DNA of 64,000 bases. It comes from Serilophus lunatus (lineage: Eukaryota; Chordata; Aves; Passeriformes; Eurylaimidae). Positions 1-15,394 of the stretch are shown here, piece by piece; positions within the stretch are counted from its first letter, which is position 1, and the number at the start of each line of letters is the position of its first letter. The notes beneath the pieces are model-generated. The model was not told the origin of the DNA and ran no database searches. It saw nothing but the letters and a program-made list of their open reading frames with translations. The position numbers and the translations under genes are program-made. Where the stretch lies: contig VXBA01003437.1 in NCBI GenBank assembly GCA_013399895.1, forward strand, positions 3,595,411-3,659,410, read 5' to 3'.

Positions 1-2430
<2,430 letters not shown>

Positions 2431-3764
2431 TTAAAAGAAACAGAATCTAATATTATACTTTACTTCTGAACAAATCTGCCTGGCTGTCTTTACGTCTCTT
2501 TCTGCTTGTTTAATTCAAATCTAAACAAAAGCTTCTTAATGACAAATTCACATCTGTTTCAGTTTGGCAAACACATGAGCCTATGAAGGCAAAAGAAATA
2601 ATTTCAGCTACAGTTCCTTCTCTAGCTCTCTACAGAGAGTTTCAAGGACAGCTACATGGAGGATAGCTTGCCCAAAACAGCAACGTGCAACAATCATATC
2701 CTTGACAAGAGGCAGGGATAATATGTATTGGTTTAGGACACATAGTAAGAAAAGATACTTCACTCAATTACAACTAAAATAACTTGAAACGGCAGTATAC
2801 AATTACTAATCATAAGTCAAGGTCATAAAAAACTTGACAAAGAATGATAGTTCTATCACATGCTGAGAAAAATAAGTTTTATTACATCATTAAAATATTA
2901 ATCACTATTGACAGATAAGGAGTAGATTCTGTGTCTCAGTAATTTCGTTCATCTTCAAAGTCCTAAGTCATAGTGATAATTTTAAGCTAGATAAATACAA
3001 GTGGATTCTAACTTGTGCTCTACAGCATCCTTTCAAGCAGAATAGAGCACTAGATTACATAAACATTAAAAGTCACAAGTGAAATGATGATTTAAATAAC
3101 AAAACCTAGATATAAAATTGGACCCAACTCACTCTACAATGGGATTAATTTCCATTTTTTGCTATGCATTTAACACGCAGCACCTTAAGAGTCACATTAA
3201 CAACTTTGGCATATTTTCAAAATTATTATACCTATATATGTAAAATATATATATTAGAATTTAAATTTTTTCAATTTAAAAAATTCAAAATCCTATTCTA
3301 TTATTACAAAAGTATAACTGCAGGTGTGAATATACAGCAATGAGCTAAAAGAAACAGAACTAAAGATTGAATATTAAACGGTAATTCTAAATGCAAATAA
3401 ACATTTTCTACTACAAGTTTTAACAGTAAACACTATTACTGTATGATGCATCCCAAAAGCAACTATTCATCAAAAAGTATGTTAACTAAAAGCTAAACAA
3501 GTACAAATGCAATATGTTGTCTTCCTCCAGCTTTCACATAATTATGTATTTTAACAAAAATTTGAGGGAAAAGACAGGATTGTAAAACGAGTTGAAGTAC
3601 TTTGTGAACAGCAGATAGATGACCACTTGAGTTTCTTCAACTAGTGAAATGGAGAGGATGACAATGATAAGAAAAATAAGCAAAAATATATAAAAAGGAC
3701 TGCTTAGAGAATTTTTGAAGTTGTTCTCTGTGTCAAATGAAAATGTGTGTAAGGACACACCTTG

Positions 3765-4300
3765 ATGGAGGTGATTCTTCCCCTCTACTCAGAAATATTG
3801 AGGCCATAACTGGAGTATTGTGTCCAGTTTTGGGCTCAATAGTGCAAGAGAGACATGAACAGACTGTAGAGAGTTCAGCACAAAACCATGAAGGTGATGA
3901 AGATACTGCAGCATCTCTCCTATGTGAGGAAAGGCTGAGAGAGCTGTGGCTGTGTAGCCTAGAGAAAACTCAAGGAAGGCCTCATCAATATGCAAAAATA
4001 ACTGAAGGGAAAGTGTAAATAAGATGGAGCCAGACTCCTTTCACTGTTGCCCAATGACAGGACCAGAGGCAATGGGCACAAACACTGGAAGTATCAGGAA
4101 ACACTTCCTCATTGTGACAGTCACTGAGCACTGACACAGGCTGCCTAGTGAGGCTGTGAAGCCTCCACTCTTAAAAATACCCAAAAGCCAACTAGAGACA
4201 GTCCTGTGCAACCTGCTTGAGATGACTCTGCCTGAGACAGGGATTGGACAGGATGATCTCCAGAGGTTCCTCCCAAGCTCAGCCATTCTGTGACTCTGTG
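3765..4300 (+). mobile_element. CR1 LINE 3' fragment
   Basis: The stretch carries clear CR1 3' coding and tail landmarks in order: a GGAGTATTGTGTCCAGTTTT block, CATCTCTCCTATG..GAGGAAAGGCTGAGAGAGCTG, AGAGGCAATGGGCACAAAC, then GACAGGATGATCTCCAGAGG and the terminal ATTCTGTGACTCTGTG. A short internal stretch after GGGCACAAAC is missing relative to full CR1 copies. It is 5'-truncated with no intact frame. Confidence 0.9.
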
Positions 4301-4749
4301 GTAAATGGAGTCTGTAAGAATTGATACTGGGCCTGAAGCTACTGAAATTTTCATAAGTGGTCTGAAATACATATAAATTGCCCGTGCAATTTGCAAGTAC
4401 CACAAAGCCTAGAGACATGAAAAATAATGAGAATAATAAGGTCCTGTAGAGCTTAGTGAAGTCTGTATAACTGAGCTGTTCAGTAATCTAAGTGTATTTG
4501 AACAAAAAACAGGCTGACACCCAACTTAGGCAACTTTTTCCCTAAAAGTAGGTGGATTAAAGGTTCAGAGTGGACATTAGTTCTCAGCATGCTGCTGAGG
4601 CAAAATGGATTAATGCAATTTTTGCATATGTTGACAGGTATGCGGAAAGAAATGGGGGCAAAAGGGAGGGCAATTTTACCTGTATGGAGACACAGACTGA
4701 TAGATGCTGAAATAACTGTTTGATTCTGGTGTTGTATTTTTCATCATGT

Positions 4750-5213
4750 TAAAAAACTGAAAATGGTGCAGGGAAGAATCACGAGTTATTTGAAGGCAGG
4801 AGAAAATGTCTTTTAGTAGAACATGGAGATCAATCTATTTAGTTTACTAAAAGAAGGAACAAAAAGTGGATTTGATTAACATGTGCAAGTACCTACACAG
4901 GAAGAAAAATGCCATGTATCTTCCACAAACTGGAGAAAGACATAACAAAAAACAATGACTGGAAACTGAAGCCAGGCAAATTCAAAGAATAAGGCAGACA
5001 TTTTTAATAGTAACAGTAGTTAAGCTCTGGCAGAAGTTAACAAGGACAGCAGTTGGTTCTGTACATCTTGTCTTTCAACAAGGCTGGGTATTATTATAGA
5101 AGATGCGCTCAAGTTAGAAGGCACTGGATTGAAAAGGAAGGTAACACAGTGACTCATGACTTACAGGTCAACTCAGATGGTCTTATTGCACCTTCTGCCT
5201 CAAACTCTATGAA
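4750..5213 (+). mobile_element. Old amniote-type CR1 LINE fragment
   Basis: The order of landmarks fits the ancient CR1/L3-like group rather than the common avian CR1: GAGAAAGACATAACAAAAA, CAATGACTGGAAACTGAAGC, CAGGCAAATTCA, GGCAGACATTTTTAATAGT, then CAGATGGTCTTATTGCACCT and a CTCTATGAA end. It is strongly diverged, and the 102-codon open frame over part of it (5053-5361) is a chance frame. Family assignment is from memory of consensus structure, not a search. Confidence 0.7.
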
Positions 5214-8200
5214 AAGGGAAACTGTTGGCTGTCACCAGAATAAGAATGGGAAGCTTGAGTATAAACTACTCGAACATGGGGAACAAACACAGAAATTCAG
5301 GAAACAGCATAAAGAACTAAGATCCTTGTTTCTGTGTTTTGAGAATGAAAAGCGTAGTTGAAATAATGAAAAAAAAAGCCACTGTAAGGACCAAAACAAG
5401 AGAAATCCTAACCTGAAAAAATGGTTTTAGTTTTTAAAACAACATATAATCAAATTCTGGAAGTGTTCTCGACAGAAGAATCTGAAGAATGCTGGCTGAC
5501 AGAGAACACCAAAAATAATGGATTGCAACATGATATAATTATGCACACACACTTTCAATTCCATTATAACACAGAATTAAGACTGCTTCCAAGACAGTTT
5601 TGCGTTATTTCCACTGTCAGTCCGTTGCACTAGCAAGATAGTACCAGAGAAGAAGAGCTGCTTCATTCCCATGTGCACAAGTAAAACTTGCTCTGTGGGT
5701 GGTCAAAAGAAAGGAGAAGAGATACAGAGTGATAGTAATTGGAAAAATTTGTATTCAGTTTCCTACCTTGAGGTTTTTTCTGTGAGATTGAAAAAGTGAC
5801 TGTAAAATCTACCTTTATCTGTATGGCCATCTAGACCATGGCTGTATTTGACATGTATGCATGCTCTTGTCCTGTTTTACTCACCTCTTGTACTCCTACT
5901 AGAAGTCATGAGGTATCAGTCCAAATAGCAAGGCACACTTGAGTGGCTTGTGATACTGATTAGTATCCAGCTGGAAGGATTCAAAGCCATTAATGATGGA
6001 CTCCAAAGGAAGTCACAGTCAGCCAACAGCTGGGGAGATACAGCAAATTCCATGGGGCCACAACAAAAATGATTTAGGGCATTGATTCCAATTCTAGTGT
6101 CACAAGCTCATTTTATTCTAACATTGTAAGGCCTTTGAAACGACCTGCATGAATCACAACCCAGAACAACAATTCCAGTAAGACGCTACTGAAATTCCCA
6201 AATTTTCAGCTTACTAGTCATCCTAGCCTCAGGAGGCAGTAACACTGAATAACTGGAATGGTTTATTGCAAATTAGTACTCTTGAGTCCACTCACTGCAT
6301 TTTACTGGTTTACACGTAACATGCAAGTATCCATTTGTAGGAGAGCTACAGATACCTCACAAAGATACATATCACTGCCTCATAAAGATTGTAGACAGTG
6401 TAATGGTTGCAAGCTTCTTAAAGACCTTTGGCTAATCACCTATAATTATCTAAACATAATCTCAGCATTGGTATCAAATAATTTTAAGCAGCCTGCTAGA
6501 TCCCAAGAATACTGTACTGTCACAAGGTGTTTCAGTAGTAAGCAGAATCGCCATTGGTATGTGTGCACTTGGAAATTTGTATTTATAAGTCTCAACAAAG
6601 TTTACATTTTATACATGTTAAGAATTTTTTTATTCAGGCTTTTCTTCCTTTCATGTCTACTACTCATTAAAAAAGTTAACCAAATTGCAACAAAAACATA
6701 CTGAAACAAAAAATTGAAACTGAAGAGTCACTAGGATTGAAAAATAATAATTCAGAAAACAAGCACATATGCAGACTTTAAACTTCCAGTTCTTCAGAAA
6801 AATCAGCTACTTGATAGCTTACTAATACACAGGCCATGTGCATAAAATATGGTAACAGAAGAAAAAGTAATGAAAACTGTATGAAAAATGAAGATGTAAT
6901 CTAATTATAATCAGCACATATCTCAGATGTCAGTAAATCCTGTTAAATCCACATGATTTACTAAGGTCTTGGAAAGCCTCTCAAACTGACCAGTTTTCAA
7001 CAACAGGTATGTTACTGTCAAATACTTGTGCTTTGAGAAACATAATACGAGGTTTCTGAATTTAGCCTTAAATTAATGAAAAGAGAATGCAAGTATTTTG
7101 GAGAAACTTTGAATAAGACAATAGGGTACCAGTTACTCTGCAGCATGTAAAAGGCACAAAGTTGTTGTCTCTACACAGATAGAAGTCTGTGGGAGATGTC
7201 ATGACACTGTGACAACTGGGTATCCACTTTGTCATCCTGGGCAAAAACAACTATCACAAAGGACAGCAGGTTCCACTCTCAGAGATCTAAGTACTACAAA
7301 TTAGCTCCAAAAGAAATACATAGTCAAGAAAAAAAGACAAACTCACTTCAGAAATCAAAGTTTTAGAATCCATCAGGAAGTTCAAAAACGTCTGTATTTG
7401 TTTTAAAGGACCACAAAAGAAGAGTATTTGTACTTGTGGCTTAAAAAGAAGACAGAAACTGAGTCTGCCACTTCTGTAATAACACATTTTGAATTTTCAG
7501 ATACTGGCTGGAAAGTCCTGAGAAATTTCAGCACTACCAAAACATATATGGAAGAAATTCTCAGTTTACCAGACTTCGTTATAACCAAGGTATAAAAGCA
7601 TAGACTTCATTTTTACATAAGATGGCACTGCTTCCTTTAACAGAGTATGACAAAGTCAAAAGAAGCCCAAGACGAGAAGGCAGATGAAATCTTGCATCAT
7701 GGCATGAGATCCTTAAGGCATACAAAAGTAAAAATGTGTATTTGGGCTGGGGACTACTCTTACTTCTTTAAAAATCAGTGAGGACTTCCTGTGATTTAGC
7801 AGAACATAGAGGTAAATTATGAAAATAAAGTTCTCTGGAGTGTATACAAGTCTATGTACACATGGAGTCTGAAGAGAATGACAGGAACCTCAGTAATTTA
7901 TACTGAAATAATGATGAGAGAAGAGTACTTGAGTGACACTTATACCTGCTCTCTGGCAAGAAGACTCAGGGCACTATTTAGGACAACTGATGCACTGATT
8001 GCAGAAGCTACCCAAAAAATCCCAGTGTGAGGTCTTCTAAGCACAAATCAGCCATTTCCCAAATTTCCTACATGCAGTTTCCTCTTTTCATGGGCTTATA
8101 GACCCTAAAAACCACATACATGGCTGTGTTCTGACCGGCCCACAATTACATCATTAAGTCCTGCAAGTCCACATCTCACAACAAATTTTTCAAGCATGAT

Positions 8201-8643
8201 TTCAAGATGTTTTAAACAAACTGCAGGATCAAAAAAATGCCATAGTTACATTCCCAGTTAAAACACTCTTATATAAAAGAGCAGCAAAAAAATCTCATTG
8301 TCTAAATATGCATTTCTCAGCTACAACTCATAGTGAATCACATGGGACATATAAATAAGGCAGGACGATCATGACAGAGAGGCAACTTCATAATAACCTA
8401 GAGGAATAATCTCTCACAGAAAAAAATCTCTTACTTTCCACACTTCCCTAGGCTTGCAATCAGATGTTTGTAATGAAAATGTAACTAACATAAGCTTGCA
8501 AACTGTGTATATATAAAAATGAATTCTTAGTCTGAAATCCAGCCTTGTTTCTCAGTTCTAAATGAACTGTTATATCATACATAAAAGGGGGATCATTAAG
8601 AGTATTTCTATGAAATGCATAATTTCAAAGAGAAATGGCACCA

Positions 8644-9059
8644 TGTCATTATTTAGGAATGATACTCCCCAAATCAATGCCCCCACTAAGACTCTCCAAA
8701 ACATGTGCCATTCTCTCTTGCTTTCCCCTCCAACAACCAAGTATGGTGGGATGGAGAGAATTGGAGGCATAAGAAGTAAAGATCACAGGTTGAGAAAACC
8801 AGTTAACTGGAAACAGCAGTGAGATAAGAAAATGAACAGTAACACCAAAAATACCAGTGACAGAGTACAAGAAAAGAAACAATTCACTGGGGAAAAAACC
8901 CAACAATAAACAATACTGGATGGCTCCCTCCTCCATGTTAAGTTGATAGACTCCTTACCCCCCCACCAGCAATAATGTGAGGTGGTATAGACCATGTCCT
9001 AGCCATGCTGTCTCCTGGCCACTGCAAAAATTTAGCCTGTCCTGGACGAAACTAGGACA
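8644..9059 (-). mobile_element. Solo LTR of an endogenous retrovirus (ERVL-like)
   Basis: On the minus strand this 416-bp block begins TGTCCTAGTTTC and ends AATGACA, giving the TG...CA ends of an LTR. Its interior has the TTCTCTCCATCCCACC block and a preceding TTTCTCAACC block. Both resemble the 3' part of abundant avian ERVL-type LTRs. No retroviral genes flank it, so it is a solo LTR left by recombination. I found no convincing target-site duplication. It lies in the same orientation as EXT2. Confidence 0.65.
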
Positions 9060-10612
9060 TACTGTCATGTTGCTAAATAGCGTTATTCTCTGTATCCTTG
9101 CTTCCAAGAAACTGGGCAGTCAATAACATCTGAAAAGGTCCTTTAGCAGCAGACACATCATTACCTATCTAGTCAGCAGATAGAAGTATTTATAAAGGAA
9201 ATTACTTGCTCTACATATTAATCATCTATTTCCAGTTTCAACATTGAACTTAGGGAAAGTGAGAATCAATACAGCTGCTGTACAGAGCTAACCAATACTC
9301 TTGGGACACCTCTTCTAAGGAGTATCAAGTTCAAAAAATAGCAAGTGATACTTAAATGCAGATGGTGTGTTGCCTTTGCAATTGGAAGCAGCAGGTAAGG
9401 ATAATGAGGAGCTGGAAATACAGGGTGCACTCTTGATGGCAAGAACTGAATGCTTGCCAGCATTAAGAGCAATATGACAAATTAAAGAAAGATACACTTA
9501 TTGGCTAAAATCATGATATTTTCATGACTCATACAATTGTACAAACATGCTTTTCCTGTTTTACTGCCTCAGTAACATCACCTAAGAATGTCTCATGACT
9601 ACTGATAACCTGGATCCAGAGTATTAATTCACAGTATGCTGTGACTTCCCAAAACTTCTAAGGAGCCCACTAGGAAATACAAAACTGAAAAACCTTTCCA
9701 GAAGTTGCACAAGGTAGACTAAGGTCAATAAAAACTGGCACAGAATATCTCTAAATATGTTCCTCTATGTTTCTGCAGTTGCACAGAATCCCATACGTCA
9801 CACTCAACCGTCACACCTGGTATTTTGTACAGCCTCCAATGTGGTGCTCATTCTAAATGGTTTATAGTAGTCTGCATGAATGCAACTAATTAAACGTTGT
9901 TGATGAAACTTAGTAAGTAATTTTTCATAATAATTCTAATACTGAATGGCAGAACTTGGCTGGAATCTGAAGTTTCCAAAAACTGTCAGAAACAACAACA
10001 TAAAGTATGTTACCTCTATTCATTACCAGAATTCCTTCCATAATGGTTGAGTGAAAAAGTCTGTCCAGAGTTCCAAACAATGCTTTCTACCTACATTACA
10101 GTATTTATATTGTTCTACAGAAATGCAGAGAATTCCTCTTGTATGCAATAAAAGAATAATTGTTTCTAGGACGCTATTTAGGGCCCAGTCTTGTTAAGAT
10201 GAGTTTTTTAGGCTAACTTTCTAGACTTCCTTAGGAAATAATATTGCAAAATGTTTGTAAGATGACTTATGGAAGACTATAACCACCATGAATTAGATCT
10301 ATACCTAATCAAGGAAAACGACATTAAGTCCATCATCAAGAAGGAAAATTAATTCAGAACCTAAAGAGAAGTTAAACAACCCCCAAACATTCCTACCAGT
10401 GCTAACTACTAAGGGTACATTATGCAAAAAAAACCCCCAAGAAACCAAAACCCTGCCATTCTAGATGTTTTTATTATTTTTTAAGTTAACACTTTCTTAA
10501 GATGCAATAATCCAAGGCATACTCAGTTTCTTTATTTCCAATGGTTTATATCAATATTTTCTACTAATAGCATGAAACAGAAATACAAAGATTACTTCAG
10601 TAATATAATAAG

Positions 10613-10639
10613 CTTTCTGTACACAATGTGTACAGAAAG
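10613..10639. repeat. Perfect 13-bp inverted repeat with 1-nt spacer
   Basis: CTTTCTGTACACA, one A, then its exact reverse complement TGTGTACAGAAAG. It lies in an EXT2 intron and is not part of a repeat I recognise. Confidence 0.95.
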
Positions 10640-11932
10640 TACACATATTTTTCATTTTTATAAAACTGAACCTAAAAAGGAATCAAGCTACCACACCATT
10701 CCTAGCTTTTTGTGTGTTTACTAACAGTAATGTGTTTATATATTTTAATACAATTTCTGTTTTATTTATTTGTCTGAAACAAATGTGATGATGTGTTGGT
10801 GGAAATTTCCATGGTAGACTATTTCCTTGAATTTCAGAACTATCAATTTAGAAAAATACAAATGAAAAGGCAAAAAATAAGTATTTGGCTGATGGAGAAA
10901 ATTGTAATTTCTGCACAAATATTCCCAGCATCAGGCATTTGGGCCACAATGTTTATTTCAATTAATGCAGAGTAAGGAAAAAAACTTTGCGCTTTTTCTC
11001 TATAATATTTCAAAGCTTTTAATATTTTTATTAGTATTAGACACACAGTCATGGGCCTACTGACATTACTGCTGGGTTGATGGGCTTCTTGCATACAATG
11101 CATGGCAGAGAAAATACACAAATCTCAGGCAAGGACACAGGGCAGAGATCACATCCCCTGAATCCATACAGTACTTACGATCAACAAGTTGAACCTATAA
11201 AGCTTTAAGATTCCAGATTAGAATCATCATTGTAAGTGATATTTTCTCGCTGTTATTTCACCTGTAAGATTCAACATGTTTACCACCAGAAAGACTCCAT
11301 AAACTTCAAAATTTTTTCACGACATCTGAGTTGCTCATAAATTTGTATAGTTTCTTTTCAGTGATTCTGAAGAAAACAGAACAATGACTTCAGACTTGCA
11401 CAGATAGCTCTCAAACACACTAAGTTACAAGAGCGATCTTTGCAAACTCATAGGGTAAAGGAAAAGACAATCTTTAATTTGTCACTGATGTCTAGCCCAC
11501 ATTCATGTAGATCTCCAATTTTATATTTGTGTCCAACTAATACACTGCCCTCTTGGCTGCTTCCATTTTATCAACCAATGTGACAAAAATTCACCAGTCC
11601 TATCAGAGCTGCATCTGACCTGACAGGCCTAGGTTTGCAAGGAGTTGGTTTCCATACACCTTGCACACTCCCTATACCTGTTACCCCTACAGAGCACAGC
11701 AGCTGAGATCAGCTACAGCCTCTTACTTGTATTGAAGGATGCTCAGCAGTACTGATGGCAGAATGACCACAGTTCAGTCTTATCATTAGTCTGACAAATG
11801 ATCACCATTACTTCAGATACAAATACACCTTTTCACTTACACTTTAATAGATATTAAGGACAAGTAAAAAAGGGAATCTTGCATTTGTTGAGGGGTACAG
11901 CATCTTTTTTCTTTTTTTTTTATGGATGTAAT

Positions 11933-12030
11933 TCTGTGCCATGTGCTCTGGGATAATCCTGCCTGAGAAGGGTGGTTGGATCCACCCACTGTGGTCCCTT
12001 CCAACCCCACTCATTCTATGATTCTGCAAT
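11933..12030 (+). mobile_element. CR1 LINE 3' tail fragment
   Basis: It contains GATAATCCTGCCTGAGAAGG, a GTGGTCCCTTCCAACCCC block and the terminal ATTCTATGATTCTG unit, the classic CR1 3' end. It is about 100 bp, strongly 5'-truncated, and preceded by a T-rich run. Confidence 0.88.
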
Positions 12031-12135
12031 CTTAAATTCTGTACAATATTTAGAGTATTTCACTTTTATACTGCTTTCCTCTAAAGTTTTGAGTTTCATT
12101 ACATAAAGCTATTATTGCAAGTACATAGCATTTAG

Positions 12136-12208
12136 TAAAAAAACCAAAACAAAACATCCCACCAAAACAAAAACCCCACAAACAACCCCCCCTAAAAACA
12201 AAAACATT
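12136..12208. repeat. A/C-rich low-complexity tract
   Basis: A stretch of mixed A and C runs (AAAACCAAAACAAAAC-like units) with almost no G or T. Confidence 0.9.
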
Positions 12209-15204
12209 ATATTTAGAATTCCAATATACTTCAAAACTTTCCATTCTTAGGGACAGATTCCTTCTATTTCCAATACATATTGCTTTGATAACAATTACAT
12301 TTTAAGTTTTAATATTTTTCTAGTGTTGACAGAGCAAAGAAAGGAGTGGACACGTGCCAAGGAAACCTAAATCCAATTCTCAATTTAGCACACATACTCA
12401 TTAAGGAAGGCAATTTGGATGTTCTTCACCTAGCCCTCATATTTACACGTGCAAAACAAAAGAAACACACAAAAGGTTGCAACAACAAAAGCCAAGATCT
12501 GCCTGTGTACTGAAACATGTCCCTTATGTGGAAACAACCAAGAAATACAGCACTTGATGCTCTAGAAGGTTAACCACCTCTGCTTTACTACAGCCAATTA
12601 AAAGTGAATAGCCATAAAAGTGCAGATACTACTGTAGGGTAATAAACTAGACTTTATCAGTGACAGTGGTGCACATTACAGACTTCAAACTCATTCCTTG
12701 TTCTAATCCATCAGAAACTTCCTGGCTTTAACAGGCTATAAAGAGCAGAAGCTTTGAAGTCCGAGGATTAGGATCACTGACAGACTGAACGAGAGACTGG
12801 CTGAAGAGCCAAGTGGAATGTCCTGCATGGACCTGGAATAAAACAAGGTCATTTAATCAAACTGACCTCTCTCTAGCCATAGGCCAAGAGATTACAATGC
12901 TTGTAACAGCAATAAAGGGACAAGGGACACTAGAAACAAATAGTTATTTTCTTCAATGCAGTGCTTAGGCTAATGCAAGGACAAAATTCCCTATGCTTTC
13001 AACTGTCCTCTTGAAGGCAGAATTTTAAGCTCTTCAGGCCAAGGCTTTTTTTTTTTTTTAATTACTTTATGTCTTAGCAGTAATAAAGGCAGAAAAAAAT
13101 TGAACACACTTTAATTTTCAAGATTAATACAATATTTTAAAAGAAAAGGTCATTTTAATAATCTATTTGCTTCAACTTTCTTGAGTCTCAGACTCACACA
13201 AGGAAAATGTGGAAACAATTCATTGGGTCAAATCTACCTGCATTCAGTGATCCCATAACTGCATACAACACTAAGCCTTTTTGTCTTACCGCAAAAATTC
13301 CAGTTGTTATCAATTTATATGCAACAATTTTTACTCTAAAGGGCTGCAAAACGTTTAAAAAACCACTAAACTTGAAGTATTTAGCACAGCAGTATTACAG
13401 AACTCTTTTTAAAGCAAACAGTAAAGCAATGTGCTTTAAACTGGAGCAAGTTGCCAAAATGGCAAATGAGCCAAGTCAATGGTAGCAATAGCTTGGCTCT
13501 GAGAGGTAGTTAGGGGATGGTAAATTGTGACAAGTGGTCAGAGATTAATCTTTACTTTGTATCTTGCCACTATGCGGAATAGCTGACTTTGAAGGGCAGA
13601 ACACTGCAGCAGTTGAAGCCGCTGAAAAGAGAATTACAAAGTAAGGACTACTAACAACACACTTCATTCACTACAAAAGACAGAACAATCCACAACACAA
13701 CATTTTTTTGAACATGTATTCCTAGAAGGCAACATTTCTTGTCCCACAAAATCACCACATTTTCAGATGAGAATGACAGATTCATATGTACAGCATATGG
13801 GAACTAGGCTCATATGCAGCTACTAAACCTACAGCATTTAATCCAGAATGAGAAGAGGAGGCTCTAATTGCCTAGTACGATGCTCAGGATTTTAGTACTA
13901 GCTTTCAGAACTTGGAAGAAGGTCATCCTAGGAAACAATAAGCACAGGAATAAAATAAGCAGCACTGGAGTATTTGTCTAGCACTGGAAAGGATTACCAA
14001 AGGCTGAGCCTAGCTACTTTCCTTTACATGGGGCAATGCCTCTCATTTACTTCATGGTGATTTTGTAATGGAATTCAGCAATAAGTCAGGACTTATGTTT
14101 CCAGCTGAGGCCCTGGGAGATGATCAGGAGCAGCATGTTCTCATGAGGCAGGTGCCCCAGGGCTGGGAAAGAAGGCAGTTGGTCAGACATAGAGCAGCCA
14201 TGGAGCATACAGTGACACTGCATGGAAGGAGTCAGAAAAACACGGGATTAGGATCTTGGGTTTGAACACGTAGGCAGCAAGCTGTGAGGACTGGGTAGCC
14301 TAAGACTGAGGTCCTGGCACGAAGGAATACGATACAGCAGTATGCCAAGCTGGCAAAGCACATCTCAGCAAGTGAAATTGAAAAAAAATTAGTAGAGATT
14401 TACAGCACTGAGTTCACACTGGAGTCATTAATATACCTTTGAAAATAAATCTCCTTCCAAAAATCTACACATTTAAATAATTTGGGAAAATGCCCATGAA
14501 TGTCCCCTCATTTTAATATAACCATGAATTAAAAAGAAAATTAAGATATCATGCAGATGTCACTAGACTCATTCAAATACTACAAAGAGCAACACATATC
14601 ATGTGCTGGAAACAAAACATTTTAAAAACCCCACTTATTCTACTGTGCAAAGAGTAGTATATCACAAGATATTCTGGTGGTATGGGAATGACTTTCTAGA
14701 CATCCAACATGTCCCAGGTTTTAATTTCATCAGTCAAAACATTCACTTGTTTCATAGCTCCAAGCATTAAAACGACTTTGCTGCTTTGAACCATGTTTGC
14801 TCTAGAAAACAGTCCAGCAGAAGTAGTACGTAACTGTGATGAGAGACTGTCTACAGAAAAATAAAACCAAGCATTGACAAATCACAGATAGGCCTCTCCT
14901 CACCACTCTCTCCAAAAAAGTTAAGAACCGAAACGCCTCTGTAACTACTTGTATTTGTTACTTTTGATTCAGAAATTATCAGCACAAACACAGGCGCGCT
15001 TTTTTTCTGGTCATCTACTTTGCCTTTTCTCATTTCCCTTTCAAAAACATTGTCAAAAAAAATCCGAATATATTATTTTGAAAGATGCATGAAATACTTC
15101 TCGAATGTTAATAAAGCAGAAGAGAGGTCATTCTGCAACAGGTACAAATAGACATGCTTTGCCCAGGTTCACCTTCTTCCACCACTCCTACCATGGGGTC
15201 TTAC

Positions 15205-15394
15205 CTTCTGGTGGATTCTTATTCTGGTTGTTCCAGACAACTAGCAATTTTGACAGGCTGGGCACTTTAGACACCTCTGTGATGACTCGGAAAAGGCTCT
15301 CCACTCGGTCATAGGTCAGAACTATGGCTGTGAAACCTTGGGACTGAGGTGGGATCAGTGGAAGGAAGAGCGGGTTGCTCACACTGCTCCACTT
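15205..15394 (-). CDS. EXT2: EXT2 coding exon 8, residues 436-498 plus one base
   Basis: This 190-bp exon encodes KWSSVSNPLFLPLIPPQSQG, then FTAIVLTYDRVESLFRVITE and KLLVVWNNQNKNPPE. The GT64 domain starts here at about residue 456 (FTAIVLTYDR, the nucleotide-sugar binding beta strand). The acceptor is TTTCACAG (15396-15395) and the donor AG|GTAAGA (15204-15203). The single trailing base G joins AT of the next exon to make Asp499. Confidence 0.97.

Noticed and set aside
3737..4418. Open frames of 68-125 codons on both strands
   Set aside because: They overlie the CR1 copy at 3765-4300 and are not genes.
6258..6704. 148-codon plus-strand open frame in an intron
   Set aside because: AT-rich, hydrophobic and low-complexity at its end, no known family, no splice or start context; fits a chance frame.
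8644..9068. TGTCAT at both ends of the LTR as a target-site duplication
   Set aside because: The right copy starts four bases beyond the TG end and the left copy lies inside the CA end, so they do not flank the element correctly.
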